This document shows positions 1 to 6,377 of a DNA stretch of 6,377 bases, in pieces (the first letter of the stretch is position 1; each line of letters opens with the position of its first letter). The translations under genes and the position numbers were made by a program. Below the pieces are notes generated by a model. That model was given only the letters and a program-made list of their open reading frames with translations. It ran no database searches and had not been told where the DNA came from. Source of the stretch: an uncultured Alistipes sp. (lineage in GTDB: Bacteria > Bacteroidota > Bacteroidia > Bacteroidales > Rikenellaceae); assembly GCA_910586375.1 (NCBI GenBank), contig CAJUIE010000097.1, positions 1 to 6,377 on the forward strand, in the 5' to 3' direction.

Positions 1-150
1 GTCCCCTCCGCTCGCGCTTTTACTCCCCCGACCGCTTAACGTCTCCGACATGAAGGCGGAAACAATTTCCCACAACGAAGCGCCGAAGACAGCGAACGGC
101 GCTACTACGAAGTGGCGAGCCTTCGCCCGGGGACGCAATAGAGAGAACCG

Positions 151-175
151 GATAAGGGCTGCACAGCCTCTTATC
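151..175. repeat. Imperfect inverted repeat, 11-bp stem
   Basis: GATAAG then GGCTG pair with CAGCC then CTTATC around a 2-nt loop (162-163), with a single unpaired base (169). It is the strongest inverted repeat in the intergenic region and lies 6 bp from the adjacent terminator-like hairpin. Neither strand has a clear T run after it, so it may be an accessory hairpin, part of a structured RNA, or a protein-binding palindrome. Confidence 0.7.
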
Positions 176-176
176 G

Positions 177-198
177 AAAATCCCGACTTGTTGTCGGG
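177..198 (-). terminator. Possible intrinsic terminator of the ahcY operon
   Basis: On the minus strand a perfect 6-bp stem, CCCGAC/GTCGGG with a 5-nt AACAA loop (182-198), is followed by ATTTTC (the four T residues at 180-177). It lies about 75 bp after the ahcY stop and has the right polarity only for minus-strand transcripts, as no T run follows on the plus strand. The stem and U tract are short, so strength is uncertain. Confidence 0.5.
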
Positions 199-237
199 CG
201 ACTATCACTCTGAGGCTTTAGCCGAAGCGCCACAATT

Positions 238-265
238 CTTAATCGCCCCCTCTTAATTGCCCCCT
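238..265. repeat. Two-copy 14-bp tandem direct repeat downstream of ahcY
   Basis: On the plus strand CTTAATCGCCCCCT (238-251) is followed directly by CTTAATTGCCCCCT (252-265), differing at one base. It begins 9 bp past the ahcY stop, so it would lie in the ahcY 3' untranslated region. Such a short duplication can arise by replication slippage; no function is evident. Confidence 0.85.
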
Positions 266-274
266 CCGGCTCCA

Positions 275-1684
275 TCAATAACGGTAGTGGTCAGCCTTGA
301 AAGGACCTTCTTCAGGCACTCCGATATACTCGGCCTGTTTCTGGGTTAGGTGCGTCAACTCAACGCCGAGGTTATCCAGATGGAGCCGCGCAACCTCTTC
401 GTCGAGGTGCTTGGGCAAGCGATAAACGCCGACCTCCAGTCTCTTCTGCCACAGCTCGATCTGTGCAAGGCACTGGTTGGTGAAAGAATTGGACATGACG
501 AACGACGGATGGCCCGTGGCGCACCCGAGGTTAACCAGACGCCCCTCTGCCAGAATGAAGATCGAATGACCATCGGCGAAGGTATACTTATCGACCTGCG
601 GCTTGATGTTGGTCTTTACAGCACCCGACTTTTCGAGCTGCGCCATCTGGATTTCGTTGTCGAAATGGCCAATGTTGCAGACGATAGCCTGGTCGCGCAT
701 ATGTTCCATGTGCTCCAGAGTGATGATGTCGCAATTACCCGTACAGGTGACGAAGATATTCCCTTCGGGCAGAGCGCTTTCAACGGTTTTCACCTCGAAA
801 CCCTCCATAGCCGCCTGCAAGGCGCAGATGGGGTCGATCTCCGTGACGATGACCCGGGCGCCGTACGACCTCATCGACCGCGCACAGCCCTTGCCCACAT
901 CGCCATAGCCGCACACCACGACCACCTTACCGGCGATCATGACATCCGTTGCACGCTTGATGCCGTCGGCCAGCGACTCGCGGCAGCCGTAGAGGTTGTC
1001 GAACTTCGATTTGGTGCATGAATCGTTGACATTGATGGCCGGCACGAGCAGTTCGCCCGCCTCCAGCATCTGGTAAAGCCGATGCACGCCTGTGGTAGTC
1101 TCCTCGCTCACCCCACGCCACTCGGCGACCGTACGGTGCCATTTGTCAGGGTCCTCGACGAGCAACTGCCCAAGTGTGTCGAGAATCACGCTCTCCTCAT
1201 AAGACGAGGGCTCCACATCGAGCGTCGAGGCATCATTTTCGGCCCTATAACCCTTATGAATCAATAAGGTAGCGTCGCCGCCATCATCGACGATCAGCTG
1301 CGGCCCCTTGCCATCGGGGAACGACAGCGCCATAGCAGTGCACCACCAATACTCGGGCAACGTCTCTCCCTTCCACGCGAAGACGGGAACCCCCGCGGCG
1401 GCAATGGCGGCGGCGGCATGATCCTGCGTCGAGAAAATGTTGCACGAGCACCACCGCACCTCGGCACCCAATTCAACCAGCGTTTCGATCAACACGGCTG
1501 TCTGAATAGTCATGTGCAGCGATCCCATGATGCGCACACCCTTCAGGGGTTTCTGTGCTCCGTACTTCCGCCGCACAGCCATAAGGCCCGGCATTTCGAA
1601 TTCCGAAATTTCGATCTCTCGACGGCCCCACTCGGCCAGCGATATATCGGCAACCTTATAGGGCAAAGCGTTATCCAAAAACAT
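275..1684 (-). CDS. ahcY: Adenosylhomocysteinase (S-adenosyl-L-homocysteine hydrolase)
   Basis: NAD-dependent cytosolic enzyme that reversibly splits S-adenosylhomocysteine into adenosine and homocysteine, removing the inhibitory product of methyltransferases. The 469 residues include the ~40-residue insertion (about 150-190) typical of many bacterial forms and absent from the ~432-residue human enzyme. Visible active-site residues by family alignment are H57 (SLHMTIQTA), D134 (VDDGGDAT), E195 (SEETTTGVHRLY), K225 and D229 (NVNDSCTKSKFDN), H340 (CNIGHFDNE) and H392 (CATGHPSFVMS). The NAD-binding Rossmann motif GYGDVGKG is at 259-266. The C-terminus KADHYRY (463-469) carries the Lys and Tyr that reach into the neighbouring subunit's cofactor site. 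The gene starts 3 bp after the riboflavin kinase stop with no Shine-Dalgarno and no room for an SAH riboswitch, so its expression probably depends on the upstream operon. It is the last gene of the run; a likely terminator follows about 75 bp downstream. Confidence 0.99.
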   Translation of the reverse strand: MFLDNALPYKVADISLAEWGRREIEISEFEMPGLMAVRRKYGAQKPLKGVRIMGSLHMTIQTAVLIETLVELGAEVRWCSCNIFSTQDHAAAAIAAAGVPVFAWKGETLPEYWWCTAMALSFPDGKGPQLIVDDGGDATLLIHKGYRAENDASTLDVEPSSYEESVILDTLGQLLVEDPDKWHRTVAEWRGVSEETTTGVHRLYQMLEAGELLVPAINVNDSCTKSKFDNLYGCRESLADGIKRATDVMIAGKVVVVCGYGDVGKGCARSMRSYGARVIVTEIDPICALQAAMEGFEVKTVESALPEGNIFVTCTGNCDIITLEHMEHMRDQAIVCNIGHFDNEIQMAQLEKSGAVKTNIKPQVDKYTFADGHSIFILAEGRLVNLGCATGHPSFVMSNSFTNQCLAQIELWQKRLEVGVYRLPKHLDEEVARLHLDNLGVELTHLTQKQAEYIGVPEEGPFKADHYRY

Positions 1685-1687
1685 GGT

Positions 1688-2053
1688 TTACAGTAGCTTT
1701 AATATGTGTTCCTTATCCTTTTCGATCTGCGCGCGCAACTCCTCCACCGAGTCGAAGCAGCGCTCGTCGCGTATTTTCTGCAACAGATGCACCCGCAGGT
1801 GCTGCCCGTAGAGCGAACCCTCGAAACCGAACAGATGGGTTTCGAGTCTGCGTTTGCTGCCGCCGACCGAGGGGTTGCTACCCAAGTTCGACATGGCCCG
1901 ATAGCGCACGCCGCCCACCTCGGCCTCCGAGGCGTAAACTCCATCTTCGGCCTGCGCATTGGCCCCGACCGGCAAATTGGCCGTCGGAAATCCCAGCTTT
2001 CGCCCAAGCTGCCGCCCATGCCCGACCACACCTTCGATACAAATCGGCTTCAT
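1688..2053 (-). CDS. Stand-alone riboflavin kinase domain (C-terminal half of RibF)
   Basis: Predicted to phosphorylate riboflavin to FMN with ATP. The 121 residues match only the flavokinase domain (PF01687) of bacterial RibF; the usual N-terminal FAD synthetase domain (full length around 310 residues) is absent. Family motifs run in order: GVVGHGRQLGRKLGFPTANL (8-27, including the ATP/Mg-binding PTAN), DGVYA (37-41), NLGSNPSVGG (56-65), catalytic Glu71 in RLETHLFGF, LYG (81-83), KIRDERCFDS (93-102) and a closing helix LRAQIEKDKEHIL (106-118). The domain is complete, so this is not a decayed fragment. Met1 begins right where the domain should begin, and its ATG overlaps the TGA of the upstream gene, which favours translational coupling; a longer upstream reading frame exists but contains no missing domain. 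ahcY follows after 3 bp. A full RibF probably occurs elsewhere in the genome to make FAD, but this window cannot show that. Confidence 0.9.
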   Translation of the reverse strand: MKPICIEGVVGHGRQLGRKLGFPTANLPVGANAQAEDGVYASEAEVGGVRYRAMSNLGSNPSVGGSKRRLETHLFGFEGSLYGQHLRVHLLQKIRDERCFDSVEELRAQIEKDKEHILKLL

Positions 2054-3159
2054 CAGATCTTCTCGGTCAACCTGCGCACCAGCGCAAACTGGGAGAAAAA
2101 CTCCTTGGCGAAGACACGCAGAACAGTATACAACGGTATAGCGAGCAACATGCCCACGATACCGGCCAGCGAACCGGCGATGAGAATAACCAGAAAGATT
2201 TCAAGTGGATGGGCCTTGACCCGCTCCGAATAAAGCGAAGGCTGGAGGATGAAGTCATCCATACCCTTGAGAATCAACAACGTTCCGACAATAACAAAAA
2301 CCGTATGCCCAACGCTCATGCCTGCAATCGGGCTGACAATGCCCACCAGAACCGAAACAACCCCGCCGATCAACGGCCCGGCATAAGGCACAACGTTCAT
2401 CACGCCCATGACCAGACCGATGAATGCGGCATCAGCAGCCCGCATTCCGAAAGCCATCATCACCACAAGAACGGCAGTCATAAGCAGCAGACTCTCAGTC
2501 AGAATACCCGTAAAATAACGTCCCAGAAGCAGCGTCACAGAGTCCAGGGCCCGGGTAATGTTGGCGTGGTAACGGTCGGGAAACATGGCCGTGACCATCG
2601 TATAAAAAAGATCGTCCTCCTTAAGGAAAAAAAAGGTAATGAACGAAATGGAGAAAATGGCTATAACCGAAGCGATCACCGTGCCGATGATCGACGAAAA
2701 GAAAGTATTGAGCGAATCGAGGTCGAGCAGCCGGGGAAGAGCCGCTGCAAGCTCCTCAGAGAGCGAAAACGAACTCTCCGGCAGCGAGAAAAGCTCCTGC
2801 AAACGATGTTGCAGCCGCGCAACGGGCGCGTCCACACTATCCACGACCGATGCGAAATCGACATTGGCAAACTGATTGATCTTGTTGAAGACCAATGGCA
2901 CGAATAACGAGCACAACACAGCAGCAACCGCCCAGATGACCAGCAGCGTAACCAGCGCTGCAACCGAACGCGGCACGTGCCACTGCCGGATACGCAATGC
3001 CGCCAGATACCCCACCAGAGGCCGCCCTACAACAGCCAGCACAGCCGAGACCAGGATATAAATAACAATAGCGGAGAAATACCAGACAAGAAACAACACA
3101 CCGGCAGCGATAGCGGCACCGATGAGGAACTTGAAGACGGTTTGAAGCGTCGTATTCAT
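2053..3159 (-). CDS. AI-2E family transporter (PerM/TqsA-like membrane protein)
   Basis: Integral membrane protein of the AI-2E transporter family (PF01594, formerly UPF0118). The family is named for E. coli TqsA, proposed to export autoinducer-2; for most members, including this one, the substrate is unknown and other proposals include ion antiport. The 368-residue length is typical. Hydrophobic segments lie near residues 8-28, 30-52, 65-90, 157-179, 215-238, 243-260, 262-296 and 318-346, with the family's large soluble loop at about 92-155. Diagnostic motifs are NVVPYAGPLIGG (255-266) and DDFILQPSLYS (301-311) followed by HPLEIF (317-322) and GIVGMLLAIP (333-342). The gene starts 5 bp after psd, with a weak GAGG 3 nt before the ATG, and its TGA shares one base with the next start codon (TGATG). 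An 8-base T run lies in the codons for F176-F178. The family call is firm; the transported molecule cannot be told from sequence. Confidence 0.95.
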   Translation of the reverse strand: MNTTLQTVFKFLIGAAIAAGVLFLVWYFSAIVIYILVSAVLAVVGRPLVGYLAALRIRQWHVPRSVAALVTLLVIWAVAAVLCSLFVPLVFNKINQFANVDFASVVDSVDAPVARLQHRLQELFSLPESSFSLSEELAAALPRLLDLDSLNTFFSSIIGTVIASVIAIFSISFITFFFLKEDDLFYTMVTAMFPDRYHANITRALDSVTLLLGRYFTGILTESLLLMTAVLVVMMAFGMRAADAAFIGLVMGVMNVVPYAGPLIGGVVSVLVGIVSPIAGMSVGHTVFVIVGTLLILKGMDDFILQPSLYSERVKAHPLEIFLVILIAGSLAGIVGMLLAIPLYTVLRVFAKEFFSQFALVRRLTEKI

Positions 3160-3164
3160 CAGCC

Positions 3165-3836
3165 TCAGGCTTTGGGCAGACGCGCGATGGGGGTCTGCGA
3201 TCCTACAGTGGCATCACCAAGATCGACGAGCAGTTGGCTATTGCGAGGCACCAGCACATCGACCCGCGATCCGAACTTGATGAAGCCGCAGACGCTGTTC
3301 TGCTCGACGACATGTCCGACCTTCATATAAGAGATAATGCGCCTGGCGATAAGCCCTGCGATCTGACGAAAAAGGACCTTCTGACCAGAGGCCATGCGCA
3401 CCACCGTAGTTGTCCGTTCGTTCTCAACCGACGATTTGGGGTGCCAGGCGACCAGGAACCGGCCTGGATGATACTTATAATACTCCACCTCACCCGCAAC
3501 GGGCACCCAATTCATATGGACGTTGGTAATGGACATGAAGATCGAAATCTGCAACATCTCCTCATGGAGGTATTCGTTCTCAGCAACAACCTCCGTGACG
3601 ACCACCCGCCCGTCGCAAGGAGCGAAAACCAAATCCTCGTCATGAATGCGCACACGCCGCGGTTCGCGGAAAAAGGCCACGATAAAGAACCAGAACAACA
3701 GCAGGAACACGGCGCCCGACCACATGAGCGTCACGCTCGAATGGCTGACCAGCAGCCGATAAAACGCCCACCAGATCAGCAGGCAGATGACACCTGCGAT
3801 ACCGATGATCTTATAACCTTCCTTATTGATTTTCAT
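3165..3836 (-). CDS. psd: Phosphatidylserine decarboxylase proenzyme, short bacterial type
   Basis: Converts phosphatidylserine to phosphatidylethanolamine at the membrane, using a pyruvoyl group made by self-cleavage. The 223 residues match the short form of the family. Two hydrophobic segments (about 9-30 and 34-56) form the N-terminal membrane anchor. The core shows FAPCDGRV (71-78, with D75), NVHMNWVP (105-112, with H107) and VENER (137-141). The self-cleavage site is the Gly189-Ser190 bond within KFGSRVDV, predicted to give a beta chain of 189 residues and an alpha chain of 34 residues starting at the pyruvoyl. D75, H107 and S190 fit the Asp-His-Ser set known for the family. The start has no clear Shine-Dalgarno, as is common in Bacteroidetes. 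Phosphatidylserine synthase (pssA), the usual partner, is not in the window; the next gene follows after 5 bp. A related archaetidylserine decarboxylase name is sometimes used for this short form, but phosphatidylserine is the likely substrate here. Confidence 0.95.
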   Translation of the reverse strand: MKINKEGYKIIGIAGVICLLIWWAFYRLLVSHSSVTLMWSGAVFLLLFWFFIVAFFREPRRVRIHDEDLVFAPCDGRVVVTEVVAENEYLHEEMLQISIFMSITNVHMNWVPVAGEVEYYKYHPGRFLVAWHPKSSVENERTTTVVRMASGQKVLFRQIAGLIARRIISYMKVGHVVEQNSVCGFIKFGSRVDVLVPRNSQLLVDLGDATVGSQTPIARLPKA

Positions 3837-3854
3837 GACCGTAAGGGTTTGCAG

Positions 3855-4706
3855 TTAATCCATCGCAAAAAGCAGATAAACGAAAACGAACGGTGCCGCA
3901 AGCAGCAAGGCATCGAAACGATCCAATACACCGCCATGCCCGGGAATCGTCCGCCCCGAGTCCTTGACACCAGCAGAGCGTTTGAACATCGATTCGACCA
4001 GATCACCCAGCACGCCAGCAACGGCAACAACCGCCGCCAGTCCGACCCAGAACCACAGGCTCCGCTGCAAAAGGTGACTGCATACGATACCACAAGCAAT
4101 GGCGCCCGCCAGACCTCCGACAAAACCCTCCCACGTTTTCTTAGGCGAAAGGCGTTCGAAAAGAGGGTGGCGACCGAAAGCCATACCGACTAAATAGGCG
4201 AAGACGTCGTTGGCCCAGACAATGACGATGCAGGCAACGAGCACCCACGGGTTCCACGTCTCGCTGCCAACAATGGGAATATAACACATCAGCGACAGCG
4301 GAAGCGCCACATAACAGACGCCCAGAAGTGTCACGCCGACCGACGCGACCGGATTCGGCCCCCGGCGATAAAGTTCGCAGACAAGCATTCCGGGAATCAG
4401 CAACAGCAGAAAAGCCAGACCCGCACCGAAGAGGTGGCGTGCAGAGCCCAAAATCTGGACATCGTCGCACACAAAGGCGAAATTAAGTGCCAGAAGCACC
4501 GCCCCCATGACCAGCCCCACTGCACGCTGAGGACGAACATCGTCCCGGGCTGCAAGCGCATAAAATTCGGCGAGACCCCCGACGAGCAACACCAGCAACA
4601 AAGCACCCAAACTCCACTGCGTCCACACAACGGCGCCAACAACGACCGCAGCGAGAAGGCCACCGCTCACCGTACGCACTGCGAGGTTTTTCATTCTGTC
4701 GTTCAT
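3855..4706 (-). CDS. cdsA: Phosphatidate cytidylyltransferase (CDP-diacylglycerol synthase)
   Basis: Makes CDP-diacylglycerol from CTP and phosphatidic acid, the branch point for bacterial phospholipids; an integral membrane enzyme. The 283-residue length is usual for the family. The PROSITE CDS signature is complete at residues 239-265: SMFKR, then KDSG, then IPGHGGVLDRFD, with the Lys-Asp (248-249) and final Asp residues (262, 265) in place. The conserved cytosolic stretch WANDVFAYLVG (164-174) and LSPKKTWEG (186-194) precede it. Roughly eight hydrophobic segments are visible between residues 11 and 282. The start is uncertain: Met1 at 4706 has no clear ribosome site, and Met5 at 4694 (MKNLAVRTVSG) would match the shorter N-termini I expect of Bacteroidales homologues. 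It follows ftsH by 26 bp and precedes psd by 18 bp, consistent with co-transcription and with supply of CDP-diacylglycerol to the phosphatidylserine/phosphatidylethanolamine branch. Confidence 0.97.
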   Translation of the reverse strand: MNDRMKNLAVRTVSGGLLAAVVVGAVVWTQWSLGALLLVLLVGGLAEFYALAARDDVRPQRAVGLVMGAVLLALNFAFVCDDVQILGSARHLFGAGLAFLLLLIPGMLVCELYRRGPNPVASVGVTLLGVCYVALPLSLMCYIPIVGSETWNPWVLVACIVIVWANDVFAYLVGMAFGRHPLFERLSPKKTWEGFVGGLAGAIACGIVCSHLLQRSLWFWVGLAAVVAVAGVLGDLVESMFKRSAGVKDSGRTIPGHGGVLDRFDALLLAAPFVFVYLLFAMD

Positions 4707-4732
4707 CTTTTCAAGTCAGGTTGGAAACGGGT

Positions 4733-6377
4733 TTATTCGGTCGGGGATGTTTTCGTCGTTTTCCGCGTACGGCGCGGAGGTGCCGCCGCACCGTCAGCAA
4801 CCGCGCTCTTCGGTCTCCGGCGAGACCTGGGTGCCGAGACTGAAGCGGGGGCACTCTCCGGCTCCCCGGCAACTTCCGACGTCGCCGCCTTTTTCTCCTC
4901 CTGGGCGGCTTCCCGACGCTCTCGTTCGAGGTCTTTCTTGCGCTTGCCAAAAATACGTTCGACATCTTCGGTGAAGACCACTTCGCGGTCGAGCAGCAGC
5001 TCGGCCAATTGTTTCAATCCGTCGGCATGGTCGCGCAACACCCTTTCGGCCAAAGCATAAGCTTCATCAACCACCAACCGTGCCTCGGCATCGATCCGCT
5101 GGGCCGTAGCTTCGGAGTAAGGTTTGGTCAGGGCCATATCGCTCTGACCCGTCGAATCGTAAAACGAGAGGTTGCCCACCTTATCACTCATGCCATAATA
5201 AGCCACCATCGCATAAGCCTGCTTGGTGACCCGCTCCAGATCGTTGAGTGCACCGGTGGAGAGCTGTCCAAAGGTCAGCTGTTCGGCGACACGGCCTCCG
5301 AGCGTAGCGGCCAGCTCGTCCATCATCTGCTCGCGCGTGGTGATCTGCCGCTCCTCGGGCAGGTACCAGGCGGCACCCAAAGCTTTGCCACGCGGAATAA
5401 TCGTTACCTTGATAAGAGGACTGGCATTTTCAAGAATCCAGCTGACGGTAGCGTGTCCTGCCTCATGATAAGCAATGGCCCGCTTCTCCTCCCCGGTGAT
5501 GATCTTATTCTTGCGCTCCAGTCCGCCGATAATACGATCAATAGCTGCCAGGAAATCCTCCTTAGCGATAAAAGCCTTATTATGACGGGCCGCAATCAAG
5601 GCCGCCTCGTTGCAGACGTTGGCGATGTCTGCCCCCGAGAATCCGGGAGTCTGGCGGGCCAAAAAGGAACGATCGAGTGCTGGATCGAGCTTCAACGGGC
5701 GCAGATGGACCTCGAAAATCTCCTCGCGCTCCTTGACGTCGGGCAACCCTACCTCGATCTGACGATCAAAACGTCCGGCACGCATCAACGCCTTATCGAG
5801 AATATCGGCCCGGTTGGTGGCAGCCAGAACGATGACGCCCGCGTTGGTCTGGAAACCATCCATCTCCGTAAGCAGCTGATTGAGCGTATTTTCCCGCTCG
5901 TCATTGCCCGAAAATCCGGCATTCTTGCCGCGAGCCCGACCTATGGCGTCGATCTCATCGATGAAGACGATGCACGGGGCCTTCTGCTTGGCCTGCTCGA
6001 AGAGGTCGCGCACACGCGAAGCACCCACGCCGACGAACATCTCCACAAAATCCGACCCTGAAATAGAAAGGAACGGCACATTGGCCTCGCCGGCCACAGC
6101 TTTGGCCAGCAGCGTCTTACCCGTCCCCGGAGGCCCTACAAGCAAGGCTCCTTTGGGTATCTTGGCCCCCAGCTCCTTATACTTATCGGCCTTCTTGAGA
6201 AAGTCGACGATCTCCATGATCTCGACCTTGGCCTCTTCCAATCCGGCGACATCCTTAAAAGTCACTCGTTTGGCATTATCCTTATCAAAAACCTGCGCCC
6301 GGGCTTTGCCCACGTTCATAATCCCACCGCCCGGACCTGCTCCGGCACCACGAGACATAGACCGCATGATGAAAATC
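4733..6377 (-). CDS. ftsH: ATP-dependent zinc metalloprotease FtsH (5' end outside window)
   Basis: Membrane-anchored AAA+ protease that unfolds and degrades misassembled membrane proteins and some regulators, working as a hexamer. The window holds the last ~547 residues; the frame is open to the right edge, so the first membrane segment, periplasmic domain and most of the second membrane segment are missing. Numbering from the Met at 6367 (an internal residue just after the second membrane segment), visible motifs are Walker A GPPGTGKT (78-85), pore loop FVG (111-113), Walker B IVFIDEID (133-140), second region of homology with likely arginine fingers R196 and R199, zinc site HEAGH (301-305), and probable third zinc ligand D376 in STGALNDLE. 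Segments NLSFYDSTGQ and KPYSE resemble Bacteroidetes FtsH. From about residue 473 the protein becomes a charged, then Pro/Ala-rich, then Arg/Lys-rich tail, probably disordered. It is the first gene seen of a six-gene run; cdsA follows after 26 bp. Family assignment is certain. Confidence 0.99.
   Translation of the reverse strand, partial: IFIMRSMSRGAGAGPGGGIMNVGKARAQVFDKDNAKRVTFKDVAGLEEAKVEIMEIVDFLKKADKYKELGAKIPKGALLVGPPGTGKTLLAKAVAGEANVPFLSISGSDFVEMFVGVGASRVRDLFEQAKQKAPCIVFIDEIDAIGRARGKNAGFSGNDERENTLNQLLTEMDGFQTNAGVIVLAATNRADILDKALMRAGRFDRQIEVGLPDVKEREEIFEVHLRPLKLDPALDRSFLARQTPGFSGADIANVCNEAALIAARHNKAFIAKEDFLAAIDRIIGGLERKNKIITGEEKRAIAYHEAGHATVSWILENASPLIKVTIIPRGKALGAAWYLPEERQITTREQMMDELAATLGGRVAEQLTFGQLSTGALNDLERVTKQAYAMVAYYGMSDKVGNLSFYDSTGQSDMALTKPYSEATAQRIDAEARLVVDEAYALAERVLRDHADGLKQLAELLLDREVVFTEDVERIFGKRKKDLERERREAAQEEKKAATSEVAGEPESAPASVSAPRSRRRPKSAVADGAAAPPRRTRKTTKTSPTE

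Larger units (their letters stand above)
1..274. other. Intergenic region rich in inverted repeats, no supported gene
   Basis: No coding sequence here is convincing: the two small open frames (plus 50-256, minus 20-208) lack recognisable motifs and ribosome sites. The stretch instead holds many small inverted repeats: GGAAA/TTTCC (58-70, 3-nt loop), AGCGCCG/CGGCGCT (79-103, 11-nt loop), GGCGA/TCGCC (114-127, 4-nt loop), an 11-bp stem (151-175), CCCGAC/GTCGGG (182-198), and GGCT/AGCC (214-223). A 14-bp tandem repeat sits next to the ahcY stop. The word CGAAGCGCC occurs twice (76-84 and 223-231). It could be an untranslated structured RNA, a dispersed intergenic repeat, or simply tandem terminators; the sequence alone does not decide. 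Confidence 0.6.
275..6377 (-). other. Predicted six-gene transcription unit (ftsH-cdsA-psd-AI2E-RFK-ahcY)
   Basis: Six minus-strand genes follow each other with gaps of 26, 18, 5, -1 and 3 bp. None of the gaps can hold a promoter or terminator, although promoters inside coding sequence cannot be ruled out. The unit starts beyond the right edge, so its promoter and any genes ahead of ftsH are not visible. Co-transcription is inferred from spacing and orientation only. Confidence 0.75.

Noticed and set aside
20..256. Small open frames on both strands in the left intergenic region
   Set aside because: Neither shows a motif, ribosome site or gene-like composition, and both run through the inverted repeats, which explain the sequence better.
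350..1021. Plus-strand open frame of 223 codons opposite ahcY
   Set aside because: It is an antisense shadow of a highly conserved enzyme, without a ribosome site or any recognisable domain.
1685..1700. Possible SAH riboswitch controlling ahcY
   Set aside because: Only 3 bp separate ahcY from the upstream gene, so there is no leader to hold one.
2209..2907. Plus-strand open frame of 232 codons opposite the AI-2E-family gene
   Set aside because: Its extremely hydrophilic, Asn/His/Arg-rich translation is what results from reading a hydrophobic membrane-protein gene backwards.
3161..3171. Short palindrome AGCCTCAGGCT at the psd/AI-2E junction as a terminator
   Set aside because: The stem is only 5 bp with a 1-base centre, has no T run, and overlaps the psd stop codon; it is probably chance.
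3234..4193. Plus-strand open frame of 319 codons opposite psd and cdsA
   Set aside because: It lies fully antisense to two genes with complete family motifs, has no recognisable domain, and reads as the charged, His/Arg/Gln-rich composition typical of antisense frames in GC-rich genes.
5009..6061. Plus-strand open frame of 350 codons opposite ftsH
   Set aside because: It is antisense to the AAA+ and protease domains of FtsH, and its stop-free length follows from codon bias on the coding strand; no motifs or start signals support it.

Overview
The window reads as a conserved chromosomal block from a high-GC member of the Bacteroidales, most likely an Alistipes-like (Rikenellaceae) gut bacterium. 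The phylum call rests on the Bacteroidetes-style FtsH protease domain (segments resembling NLSFYDSTGQ and KPYSE), the ftsH-cdsA gene order, and gene starts that mostly lack clear Shine-Dalgarno sites. The genus is a weaker inference from base composition and codon use. No mobile element, CRISPR array, tRNA or rRNA was seen.

All six genes lie on the minus strand and are read from right to left. They are ftsH (membrane AAA+ protease, 5' part outside the window), cdsA (CDP-diacylglycerol synthase), psd (phosphatidylserine decarboxylase), an AI-2E/PerM-family membrane protein, a stand-alone riboflavin kinase domain, and ahcY (S-adenosylhomocysteine hydrolase). The gaps are 26, 18 and 5 bp, then a 1-bp TGATG overlap, then 3 bp. 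The set is therefore very probably one transcription unit, whose promoter lies beyond the right edge. No internal promoter or riboswitch is evident.

Functionally the head of the unit concerns the membrane: FtsH proteolysis, CDP-diacylglycerol supply, and the last step of phosphatidylethanolamine synthesis. The tail concerns cofactor and methyl-cycle metabolism: FMN formation and removal of S-adenosylhomocysteine. The AI-2E-family gene sits between the two. The grouping looks like an ordinary housekeeping operon rather than a dedicated new system.

The left 274 bp contain no convincing gene. They carry a two-copy 14-bp tandem repeat just after the ahcY stop, a likely terminator, and an unusually dense series of small inverted repeats. 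This is the least explained part of the window. Other points worth a second look are the stand-alone riboflavin kinase, the strongly basic C-terminal tail of FtsH, and an 8-base homopolymer in the AI-2E-family gene.
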